Positions 1-10,100 of a stretch of DNA of 64,000 nt are shown here, piece after piece. How positions within the stretch are numbered: position 1 is the stretch's first letter; each line of letters begins with the position of its first letter. The notes under the pieces were generated by a model that saw only the letters and a list, made by a program, of their open reading frames with translations, ran no database searches and was not told where the DNA came from. The position numbers were made by a program, and so were the translations under genes. Source of the DNA: Eudorina sp. 2006-703-Eu-15 (Eukaryota; Chlorophyta; Chlorophyceae; Chlamydomonadales; Volvocaceae); assembly GCA_003117195.1 (NCBI GenBank), contig BDSI01000023.1:434001-498000 (forward strand), read 5' to 3'.

Positions 1-496
1 CTGTCTCCATTACTGGAACTGGCAAGCCGCGCTTGCGCAGTCTGCGCTCGGCGGTGGCCCGGGTGATGGCCGCCTGGTACCGGTTGTTGTGAACTTCATC
101 AGACCAGGTCATAATTGATCTTGGCGCATGCGGCAGCCTAACGAACGCAATGCAGCTGCAGGTGCAGCTTGGTCGTATTCTAGAGCAAATTCTATCGTCT
201 CGTTGTCTACTTTCATGTGTCAATAGCTCAATTTGTACAGTCTCTTACGACGGTCTGGGCGAGGCTTGCTTGCCTGTACCGCTTGCCTCTCGACCGCATT
301 GCTCGTCCTATTCTGGTTTTCGTACAACACGGAAGTAAAGCCTTTACTGCTGAGATACTTTGCACACGATAGAATTGTGTGCATGAATTCCTTACGTTTG
401 ATACTTAAAAACGACATCATTAGGCGAGACCCTTGAGGGCGGCGCCAACTTTTCCTTTTGTGGTCCTCACGCACTCGGCTGCTGCAGCTGAACAAC
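1..496. other. Region upstream of dyskerin
   Basis: No gene can be supported here. Short open frames on both strands (for example 233-436 plus) lack any recognisable motif. The right-hand end must hold the promoter and 5' UTR of the dyskerin gene that starts at 497. No clear TATA box was seen. Confidence 0.5.
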
Positions 497-3400
497 ATGG
501 GCAGCGAGAAGAAGGAGAAGAAGAAGGATAAGGGCGAGACGCCGGCCGCCGGTGCCAAGTCAGCCGCCACAGTCGGAGAAATGCCTGTCGGCGAAGTGCA
601 GCTGCGGACTGATTTTCTTATCGCACCCGAAAAGACGATACCAAAGCTTGACACCAGCAAGTGGCCATTGTTGCTAAAGCACTACGACAAGCTTAACGTC
701 CGGACGGGCCATTACACGCCCATTCCAGCCGGCAGCACGCCCCTGAAACGCTCGCTGAAGGAGTACATGTCCTATGGCTGCATCAACCTGGACAAACCGT
801 CCAACCCCAGCTCCCACGAGGTCGTCGCGTGGGTGAAGCGCATCCTCCGCGTGGAGAAGACCGGCCACAGTGGCACCCTGGACCCCAAGGTCACGGGCAA
901 CCTTATCGTCTGCATCGACCGCGCCACACGCCTGGCCAAGTCGCAACAGGCCGCGGGCAAGGAGTACGTCTGCATCGTGCGCTTCCACTCCAAGGTCGAG
1001 GGCGGCACCGCCGCCGTCGCCAAGGGCCTCGAGACCCTCACCGGCGCGCTCTTCCAGCGTCCGCCCCTCATCTCAGCCGTCAAGCGCCAACTGCGCATTC
1101 GTACCATCTACAAGGCCAAGCTGTTCGAGTACGACGAGGAGCGCCACATGGGCGTCTTCTGGATCAGCTGCGAGGCCGGCACCTACGTCCGCACGATGTG
1201 CGTCCATCTGGGTCTCATCCTCGGCGTGGGCGGCCACATGCAGGAGCTGCGCCGCGTGCGGTCGGGCATCATGGGCGAGTCGCACAGCAACAACATGGTC
1301 ACGATGCACGACGTCCTGGACGCGCAGTGGCTGTACGACAACTTCAAGGACGAGACGTACCTTCGCCGCGCCGTGATGCCGCTGGAGGTCCTGCTCACCA
1401 GCTTCAAGCGCGTGGTCGTGAAGGACAGCGCGGTCAACGCCATCTGCTACGGCGCCAAGCTCATGATCCCGGGCCTGCTGCGCTTCGAGAGCGGCATCGA
1501 GGTGGACGATGAGGTGGTACTGATGACCACCAAGGGCGAGGCCATCGCGGTCGGAGTGGCCCAGATGACGACGGCGGTCATGGCAACGGTGGATCACGGC
1601 TGCGTGGCCAAGATCAAGCGTGTCATTATGGAGCGGGACACGTACCCGCGGCGCTGGGGGCTGGGGCCGTACGCGCAGATCAAGAAGAAGCTCATCGCAG
1701 AGGGCAAGGTGAGGGGGAGGGAGGGGTCGGGAGGGACGGCGGAGGGAAGGGCAACGACGAAGGGATGTGATTGAGGAAGGCTTGGGGATTGAAAGCGAGG
1801 TGCGCTTCAGGGGCGGTGGAGAGGGGAGCATGGGGGCGCTAGGAGGCGTTCGAAAGGCCGTGTGAGGTAGGGTGAGGTCTGAGGTGAGGTCAGCGACCAT
1901 GAGCGTGCGGAGGGGAGACAACACGAGAACGTCAAAGACGATGCCGTTGAGGCACAGAAGACTGAATGCCAGATGCTGCTCGGCTTGGGGATATGGCGGT
2001 TATCAATGGGAAAGCTGTATGATTTGGTGACCGGGGATTTGGTGAGGGGATTGGTGACGGGGATTGGTGACCGGGGATTTGGTGANNNNNNNNNNNNNNN
2101 NNNNNNNNNNNNNNNNNNNNNNNNNNNNNNNNNNNNNNNNNNNNNNNNNNNNNNNNNNNNNNNNNNNNNNNNNNNNNNNNNNNNNNNNNNNNNNNNNNNN
2201 NNNNNNNNNNNNNNNNNNNNNNNNNNNNNNNNNNNNNNNNNNNNNNNNNNNNNNNNNNNNNNNNNNNNNNNNNNNNNNNNNNNNNNNNNNNNNNNNNNNN
2301 NNNNNNNNNNNNNNNNNNNNNNNNNNNNNNNNNNNNNNNNNNNNNNNNNNNNNNNNNNNNNNNNNNNNNNNNNNNNNNNNNNNNNNNNNNGGATTGGTGA
2401 CCGGGATTTGGTGACCGGGGATTGGTGACCGGGATTTGGTGACCGGGATTGGTGACCGCGGGATTTGTGACCGGGGATTGTGGTGACCGGGATTTGGTGA
2501 GATTTGGTGACCGGGGATTTGGTGACGGGATTGGGTGACGGGATTTGGTGACGGGGATTGGGGGATTTGTCGGGATTGGTGACGGGGATTGGGTGACCGG
2601 GGATTTGGTGACCGGGGATTCAACAACGGGCGCTGGAACGAGGGGCCCGCGGCAGGAGGCCGTTGGGCAAGGCGGCCGCGCGGAGGAAGCAGCAGCACGA
2701 GCAGCTGCCACGGGGATCACGAGGCTGCCTGAGTGACGTGGCGGATTCAGCATGCCAGCAAGCCGTGCTGCTGAGACGTCTCACGGGCCTCAGCAAATTC
2801 TCCCCCACAGCGTGGCCCTCTCTTGGCAGAAGTGTTCCTCACTTGGCCATGTATGTAACATGTGCAATTTTGTTCTGCCCCGGCAGCTGGACAAGCACGG
2901 CCGGCCCAACGACAACACACCCAAGGAGTACCTGAGGTCGCTACCGGACTTCGTGGCGACCACGGGACAGGGAGCGCCCGCGGCGGCGGCGGCGGCGGCG
3001 GCCACGCCCGCGCCCGCGGCGGCACCCGCGGCCCCGGCGGCGGAGGCGGAGACCCCAGCGTCTGAGAAGAAGGAGAAAAAGGAGAAGAAAGAAAAGAAGG
3101 AGAAGAAGGTACGCGACAGAATGTGGGGTCTGGGGCTTTTGTCCAATGCACGCGGGGGGTTAGGGCCGGCGCGGGTTGGCCGAAGGACAGATGCAGGGTC
3201 TCCTATGCAAGGTTCAGCTACTGCGAAGCCCGTTTCGTCGGATGGAGAGGAGCACTGGCGCCACATCAGTGAAAATGTTGAGTGTTTGCCAGGATCGGTG
3301 CAAGAAGTGCAGGGGTTGTTATAAGGCAGGCGCGCTGTGTAGGAACTGGTTGAAGGAAGCCATATCGTGAATGGCGGACAGGAGCGGATGCGGATGCAGG

Positions 3401-4164
3401 GTGCGTGTGTTTTTAAGATCAGACTGCCCTGGGCCACTCGTTTGTATTCACTTCATTTGTCGCAGGAGAAGGCGGCGGCGGAGGAGAACGGCCATGACGG
3501 GGACGTGGCCATGGAGGACGCGGAGGCCAAAAAGGAGAAGAAGAAGGAAAAGAAGGAGAAGAAGGTGAGAGAGCGAGCTGGGAGGCGATGATGGTATGCA
3601 GAAAGGCATAGCTGTACGTCCTGAAAGCCGGAGCGCCCGGGGCACGGACGGAGTAGTTGGATAGTTTGCCTGGGGTTGGCCGTCGGTTGCACTTGGATGT
3701 GCCATAGAGGTTGCACTGATTTGACGCCTGATACCGCAGTGCGAATCGCTTTTGCAGCGGTTTTGTGCAGCCGTTTCGCGCGCGTTCTGAGATGTTTTCT
3801 AAAATGGGGCCTTATGGCATATGCAGGAGAAGAAGCGGGCTGCGTCAGCCTCCCCCGAGCCCAGCGACGAGGGGGCCAAACCGGAGAAGAAGGTCAGTTT
3901 ACAGCCCACTTCCGGCAATGGCGCCGCCGTGCTGTTCACGCTCTTGGCATTGTGTCCTTTGCTATCGTTGTCCAAGTTCGGCATTCCCAAGCCCGGGCAT
4001 ATGGCTCAGGACGTGATCCGCCTGCGGGATAACAAAATGTTTGAGTCGCTGTTGGCTGACTCGGAGATCTTTCCGCCGCTTGTGCTTGGTCGCAGAAGGA
4101 GAAGAAGGAAAAGAAGGAGAAGAAAGAAAAGAAGGAGAAGAAGAAGAAGGAGGAGTCGGAATAA
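497..4164 (+). CDS. CBF5: Dyskerin / H/ACA snoRNP pseudouridine synthase (CBF5/NAP57)
   Basis: Catalytic subunit of H/ACA ribonucleoproteins, which turns uridine into pseudouridine in rRNA and snRNA in the nucleolus. Five exons read in phase 0: 497-1708, 2887-3108, 3466-3564, 3827-3892 and 4096-4164, giving 555 residues. The start is the ATG followed by a Lys/Glu-rich N-terminus. Visible parts: dyskerin-like N-terminal segment (residues ~35-90), TruB-type catalytic domain with the motif [12 protein letters not shown], whose aspartate is about residue 129, and a PUA domain from about residue 303 (RVVVKDSAV onward). The segment after exon 1 ([15 protein letters not shown]) matches the usual family end. 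The tail is built from KEKK repeats spread over four exons, a likely nucleolar localisation signal. All splice donors after exon 1 follow (GAAGAAG)GT. Exon 1 and the family call are certain; the tail exons rest on splice sites and phase. Confidence 0.95.
2025..2630. repeat. Minisatellite (GGGGATTTGGTGACC-like) in dyskerin intron 1
   Basis: Tandem units of about 13-16 bases of the form GGGGATTTGGTGACC flank both sides of a run of N. Units vary by one or two bases (GGATTGGTGACC, GGATTTGGTGACG). The array lies wholly inside intron 1 of dyskerin, so it is not translated. Long open frames here come only from the repeat and the Ns. Confidence 0.9.
2086..2390. other. Assembly gap (305 N)
   Basis: A run of N inside the minisatellite of dyskerin intron 1. 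Assemblers commonly fail in such arrays, so the true array length is unknown. Confidence 0.99.
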
Positions 4165-4200
4165 CCTGGCAGCTGAGCTCAGGACGAGGTGGTCGTAAAT

Positions 4201-4212
4201 GACCCGTGGGTC
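4201..4212. repeat. Palindrome GACCCGTGGGTC
   Basis: One of at least ten copies in the window of GACCC-NN-GGGTC. Lies 37 bases after the dyskerin stop codon. Confidence 0.8.
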
Positions 4213-4620
4213 AGTGCCGATGGCAGATTGTGACGGAAGGCGCCTCGGAGTCGAATCGCAGTCAGACTGGCGGGCGAAGCAGCAGCTGAGCTGCTTTTTG
4301 GCCACACGGGACACGGGACCCGGTACCTTCGTGACGCACCCGAGGGCCCTCGGTTGGGTAGGAGGGACCCGCCAGGTCCTCAACAGGGGCCACACCTCAC
4401 TACACGGCGGCGGCTGCTAAGACACGGGGCGCGTGCGGTTCAAGGGATGCGCCCCATGGGCCAGGTCCACTTTGCTGGTCCTTACGAAGCTGCTTGGGGG
4501 ACCCGTGGTAGGCTGATCCGCACGTGGAGGCAGCGCACCACAGCCCACAGCAGGGCGCGTTTCGCGGTGACATTCGGATGAGGGTTGCGGCGGAGGAGGT
4601 TCAGCAGTTGAACGCTGCGC

Positions 4621-4650
4621 TGTGCTGTGCTGTGCTGTGCTGTGCTGTGC
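4621..4650 (+). repeat. (TGTGC)6 microsatellite
   Basis: Six perfect TGTGC units in intergenic DNA downstream of dyskerin. Confidence 0.95.
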
Positions 4651-6635
4651 TGTGGAGGGTTGCGCGCCGGGGTCCGGTGCGCGCAGTGGACGGACGGCTG
4701 GCGCCACCGCTCTGGGGGCCCGGGTCCGCGACGGTGATGGGCGGTGGCGGCGGACACGACAGACACGATGATCTGGATGGGGATATGGGGCAGCAATCGC
4801 GAGAAGGATGACCTGCGCCTGGGTGGTACCCTGTTTTGAGCGGCGGCAATAACTTCAAGCCGCCCCTGTGAGGCTGGCCGCTGGGGATGTACATTAAGGG
4901 TGCCCAGCGCTGTGGCGAATGATACGATACATCAGGGAAGGAGATTGCGGCGGCGGGGAGACTACGGGTGTAGTGCAGGGTGCGCGGCGTGGCCAGCCGG
5001 TGTTGACACAGTCCACCTGATGGTGGGCCATAGAGCACGTAATGATGCCTTTACGCGGGTAAGGTGCAATGGCAGCACGTGCAGGCTGGTGAGCTCCGTG
5101 CGATTTGGAGTTCTTAGGGCAGTCAGTTGGGCTAGTTGTAGATTCCCTTGTGAGTGTTCCGTGGGGTGTGTGGTTGATGGATACTCGGGGTGGAGGGTTC
5201 TAGAGGGTAGGTGGCTCCCAGGCAGTGTGCATCTACGGCAATAGGAAGGTGGTCATACTGACCGTTCTGAACCTTTTGGACCTGTTGGTATATCTGTTCT
5301 GAGTAAGGTGCAATCCTGACGGATTCTCTCGTCTTCGTTATGGAGAAGGCTTGTATGCCGGCGCGTTCATTCCCTTGAGCAAGGGGCAGCGTCTGTTTGT
5401 TGCGTTTCTTTAGGCAAGCCCCTTTTCAGTCGTCCCGACGTTACCTGATGTGGGTGCGGATTGCACGTAGTCTATATGCGGGGCCGTGCGGAGCACTGAG
5501 TGGGCGCAATCACTGACTTTTGACGCCCCGGACCTCTTGCTGGTTGCGGCTTCAGGCGTTTGCTCCAGGATCGGGAGGGGGTACTCGCGCCCAGTTGGCG
5601 CACCAGGTGACCGCCATTGGGCCGATCCCGGCTGGTGTGTAACACCCCCACATGGCCACCCATACGCATGTACGATGCCCTACAAGTGTTATTGCACACT
5701 GTAGCATACGGTAAATGATATATAGAACTTGATGTATTAATATAGAACTAAACCGTACTAAACACAATTCACAATTGGTGACGTGTTTCCTTTGGCGGCC
5801 ACCCACATCAGCATCAGGTCCTCGATACAACAGCGGCCGCAACACAGAGGGCCTGGGCGGCACACCCGTCGCCGCCGCCCGGACCGTCCTGCCCCTCATG
5901 CCGTCAACGAATGAGCGCTGTGGAATAGCACCCGCCGCGGGCTTCAAGCGCCACCGTGTTGCCCTGCGAGTGCCTAAGTCCCAGCTCGCCATCAAACGCT
6001 GGGTCGCGAGGATTGTTTCCCCGGCAAACAGGTGGTCATGCGAGGAAGGGAAGCTGACTCATGTGGTGTCAACGTGGGGCCTTCACCGGACGCCCTCGAA
6101 GCTCAAACCAAACGACGACAGCGGGGTGTTGCGAGCCGGCAAGGTACCGTACGCCTTTGGCGCAGTGGCGTTGAGTCGAGGATCTATCTCCCCACCGCCG
6201 TACATGGATTCAGGTGGAGCTGCCTCGCCTCTCTGGTCCCCTACATGATAGTCATGGAAGCAGTTGGCTCCGATGTCAAGGTACGGCAGACATGACGACC
6301 GGCTCGTCGTAATGCACGACAAGCATTGCGCAGCAGTATCCGTGTACATCCCTCCATCTCCTGTAGCCGCTCCAAAGGACCACAGGGAAACGGCCTGGCC
6401 GCGTGGCCAGCAGCATCGTACCGCCCCCGGGGTCGTACATGCGCCGTCATGTGCAAACAGTCCCCCGATAACATGCGAAATACTCCAAGAAGGTGAGTTC
6501 CCGTGTTCTTTCGTATCATGAACAGAGCAGTGAGACAAAATGCGGCGCGGCCTGTTGGTGCGTGATGCTTGTCCCTGAAGCAAACCGACTGATTGAATGA
6601 ACTGAATGACTGGCTGGATGTGTGGGCCGTCGGGC

Positions 6636-6647
6636 GACCCATGGGTC
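6636..6647. repeat. Palindrome GACCCATGGGTC
   Basis: Copy of the dispersed 12-base palindrome in intergenic DNA. Confidence 0.8.
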
Positions 6648-6788
6648 AGCGTCCGTGCCCTCCGTGCCCTCCCGGCCGTACATATATATCCGCAACCGAC
6701 GCCGTCCCTTCCGTCCATTCGTCCGTTTCCTAAACCAGTACCCATACATGCGGCCCAAAGGGCGCGCGACATCATGCCTCCCCATCTA

Positions 6789-6858
6789 CGTAAGTATACT
6801 GAGTTGTGCTGGGTGTGCCCGGGTTCGTTCTTCGGGTTTATTTCTTTTTTCAATTTAA
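6789..6858 (+). repeat. Dispersed 70-base repeat, copy A
   Basis: Matches the reverse complement of 63035-63104 with two differences (CGTAAGTATACTGAG at one end, TTTTTTCAATTTAA at the other). A fragment of the AT-rich end (TTTCTT..TTCAATTTAA) also occurs at about 37258-37277. It is probably part of a mobile element or a transposed 3' end; no coding capacity or terminal repeats were recognised. Confidence 0.8.
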
Positions 6859-6940
6859 TCCCCATCCAACGCATTATTTCATAACATCACCCCTGGCCCC
6901 TTCCCGTGGCCTAATCACCCGAGTCCGCGCATGACACGCT

Positions 6941-6945
6941 TACAC
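6941..6945 (-). terminator. TGTAA polyadenylation signal
   Basis: TGTAA on the minus strand (TTACA on plus), about 170 bases beyond the stop codon of the low-complexity gene. TGTAA is the usual volvocine poly(A) signal. Confidence 0.5.
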
Positions 6946-7116
6946 AGCTTGCCCCACGTGACCGAGGCCCGCCGTGCAATTGTGCCTTGCTCCACGGCGA
7001 ACCTCTTGGACTCCTCCAAGAGGTCGACTCCGAAGCGCCTGCGGCCGACCACCACCGCCGCCGCCCCCGCGCAGCCCAGAATCACGCTTGTGTCAAGGTG
7101 GTGGGCTAGGGCTAGG

Positions 7117-10100
7117 CTAACTGGCTTGCGCAGCCGCCTGCTGCCGTCGCGCCTCCAGCGCTGCACGTATCTGAGCTGACAGCCCCGAAACCAGTCGGTC
7201 CATCTGGCGACGATGCCTTAGGATAGCGTGGTTGGACCCCGGCGGCAGCGCGAGTGGGACCTCCCTCTCCACCGCCGCCGCCGCCGCCGCTAACGCGGAC
7301 GCCCCGCCGGCCTCTGAGCCCGCCGCCGCCGCCGCCGCCGCCGGCCTCTCGCCCGCCGCGCCGGACAGACCACGCAGGGACGGCCCCAACGCCCCGGGTG
7401 ATGACAACCGAGCAGCCGGAGCCGCCGCATTGTCGGTGACGCCGCTCGGTGGGCCTCGAGGGGAACTGGGCTTCGTTCGCTCTCCCGCGCGGCTCGGTCG
7501 AGACAGGGAGGGCCCGGGCAGCAGCGCACTGCCCAGACTGGTCTGCAGCGACAGGGCGGAGCCGGGGAGCCGTCTTGCGAGGGCGCCGCGTGTGAGCAAG
7601 TCGTCCAGGTGGGCGAGGCACAGCCGCTGGGCTTGAATACGCTTGCGGGGGGTGCGGAGGGAGGAGCCGTACAGCGGGCTGCCGGAGGCGCTGTGCGAGG
7701 AGAAGTCACTCTCGCCGCCGGCACCACCACCACCATCGCCGCCGCCGCCGCCGGGTGCAGTGAGGCCGCTGGTGAAGCTTAAGCCGTGGGCGGATGGGTC
7801 CTGGTGGACGGCTAGGGGGCCCTGGGTCGAAACCTCTCCTGGTGCGGCGCTGCTGATGTCGTTCACACCACCTGGTGATAAGGCAGGCAGGCAGGCAGGC
7901 AGGAAGTTAGACACTAGGTGGGTAGGTAGGTAGGTAGGTAGGTAGGTAGGTAGGTAGGTAGGTAGGTAGGTAGGTAGGTAGGTAGGTAGGTAGGTAGGTA
8001 GGTAGGTAGGTAGGTAGGTAGGTAGGTAGGTAGGTAGGTAGGTAGGTAGGTAGGTAGGTAGGTAGGTAGGTAGGTAGGTAGGTAGGTAGGTAGGTAGGTA
8101 GGTAGGTAGGTAGGTAGGTAGGTAGGTAGGTAGGTAGGTAGGTAGGTAGCTACCTAGGTAGCTAGGTAGCTAGGTAGGTAGCTAGGTAGGTAGTAGGTAG
8201 GTAGGTAGGTAGGTAGGTAGGTAGGTAGGTAGGTAGGTAGGTAGGTAGGTAGGTAGGTAGGTAGGTAGGTAGGTAGGTAGGTAGGTAGGTAGGTAGGTAG
8301 GTAGGTAGGTAGCTACCTAGGTAGCTAGGTAGCTAGGTAGCTAGGTAGGTAGCTAGGTAGGTAGTAGGTAGGTAGGTAGGTAGGTAGGTAGGTAGGTAGG
8401 TAGGTAGGTAGGTAGGTAGGTAGGTAGGTAGGTAGGTAGGTAGGTAGGTAGGTAGGTAGGTAGGTAGGTAGGTAGGTAGGTAGGTAGGTAGGTAGGTAGG
8501 TAGGTAGGTAGCTACCTAGGTAGCTAGGTAGCTAGGTAGGTAGCTAGGTAGGTAGTAGGTAGTAGGTAGGTAGGTAGGTAGGTAGGTAGGTAGGTAGGTA
8601 GGTAGGTAGGTAGGTAGCTTCTTTCAAAATGGGTCGGCACTCGGCAGCTCGGCACCAGTGTACTCCCCACGGTAGACTGTTGCACGGTGAGCGCCGCAAT
8701 AGGGCGGTCTTCCTGACTTCCTCTCAGCCCCCCGAGCCCCGACCGGGCCCCAATGCGCACAGTCACACTCTCGACCGCCCCTCACCTGCTCCCTCACGTC
8801 GGTCGGCGCGGCCCTCCGGCGCCACCACTTGCCAGCCGAAGCCGCTGGGCGGCGCTGCCGCATGATCCGGGTGCAGGTGCAGGGTCGGGCGGCCCAGGGC
8901 GCGCCAGTGCGGCGTCGAGACGGAGTCCTTCAGCTGCTGCTGCTGCTGAGGGTGCTGCTGCTGAGGGTGCTGCTGCTGCTCCTGCGGCGGCGGCGGCGGC
9001 AGGCCCTGCTGGTAATAGCTGTACTGCCGCTGTGGTGGCTGTGACGGCAACACGCCCGGTGACGACCAGCCCGGGTGTCTGTGGCCCCACCGGGGTACTA
9101 CTGGGGATGCTGCCGCCAACTGGCTGCACACCTCCAAATCCGTTGAAGTCGGCTGTGACGCCGGGTTGACCCATGGGTCGTGGTCGACCACTCGGGTGTC
9201 CTTCCCGCCAACCGACCGGTACATGAGGCTCCGTTGCAGGTGGTCCGGAGCTGTCGCGGTGGGGCCCGGGTGCAGCCCGGCTCGGGCGGCCGGGAACAAC
9301 CCCGGGGGATTTAAGGTGGGCAGCCGCTCTGAGCCCCCGCCAGCCGGCGGCCAAGCAAGACCGTTCCTCGCTGCTTCCGCTGCCAGGGAATCCGTCGGCA
9401 CGGCGGGGTGACCCGTGGAGCTGTTGGGGCCCACGGAGGCTGGGCCCCAGCTGGCGTGTGGGACGCGGGCTCCTGGCGCCACGGCGAGGGGGGCCACGGC
9501 GGCAGCCCCGAGACGCGCGTCGGTGGGCCGGGCGCTCCACGGGAGTCCGTAAGAGGCGATGGCGCGCATGCGGGCATCCGCGGGCGGTTTCGGCCGCAGT
9601 TGTGGGGGCTGCGGCTGTGGCTGTGGCTGTGGCTTGTGCTGCAGCCGAGATTGTAGCTGCCGGGCGAGGGCGGCGGCGGGGCCGGCGGCGGCACCGGGTG
9701 GTTCGCGGTGTTGGGTTAGAAGGTAGTCTGCCCCCGGTGAGCTGGAGCAGCTCATCAGGGAGGTGGGGAGCGCCTGCGCCGCCATTGAGCCGCGCGGCGC
9801 AACACGGGCGGATGGCGACAGCGTGCCGGTGGTGTTCCGGCAGGTGACGGCCGGGCCGCTTGCGTCCGGCCCGGCGGACTGCGGCAGGGCGTTGAGTACG
9901 GCACCGGTACGGCAGGTTGCCGTGGAAGCCGTCTCGGCACCCCAGTGGTCCCCCACGGCGGACGTGGTGTGGCGGGTGAGGGCGCCGGTGGAAGCCGAGG
10001 TGCCGGCGCGGAGGGCCTGCCAGCACCTGGGGGGTGAGGGCGCGTTCGCGACGGCGCCGGTCGTATCGGCGGCCGGCGGGCCCTTGCCCTGCAACCCGTG

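Larger units (their letters stand above)
4165..7116. other. Intergenic region between convergent genes
   Basis: Holds the 3' UTR of dyskerin (plus) and the 3' end of the low-complexity gene (minus). No convincing coding sequence: the longest frames (5775-6248 plus, 6083-6874 minus) have no motif, and the latter runs through a dispersed repeat. A TGTAA at 5638-5642 is a possible but distant polyadenylation signal for dyskerin. An AT-rich patch lies at 5690-5780. It also contains a TGTGC microsatellite, two GACCCNNGGGTC palindromes and a 70-base dispersed repeat, listed separately. Confidence 0.5.

Noticed and set aside
829..1924. Alternative frames within dyskerin exon 1 (829-1512 plus, 1073-1924 minus)
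   Set aside because: They overlap a clearly conserved catalytic domain and have no motif of their own.
1932..2753. Long open frames on both strands across 1932-2753
   Set aside because: They consist of minisatellite units and untranslatable N; the region is intron 1 of dyskerin.
3109..4095. Possible snoRNA genes in dyskerin introns
   Set aside because: Hosting would be plausible, but I found no convincing box C/D pair or H/ACA hinge with flanking hairpins.
5552..6874. Candidate genes at 5775-6248 (plus) and 6083-6874 or 5552-5995 (minus)
   Set aside because: No motif, no splice context, overlapping each other, and one runs into the dispersed repeat at 6789-6858.
7918..8615. GGTA array as telomeric DNA or a CRISPR-like array
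   Set aside because: It has no unique spacers and is not the TTTTAGGG-type telomere unit known from green algae. It is a simple-sequence intron.
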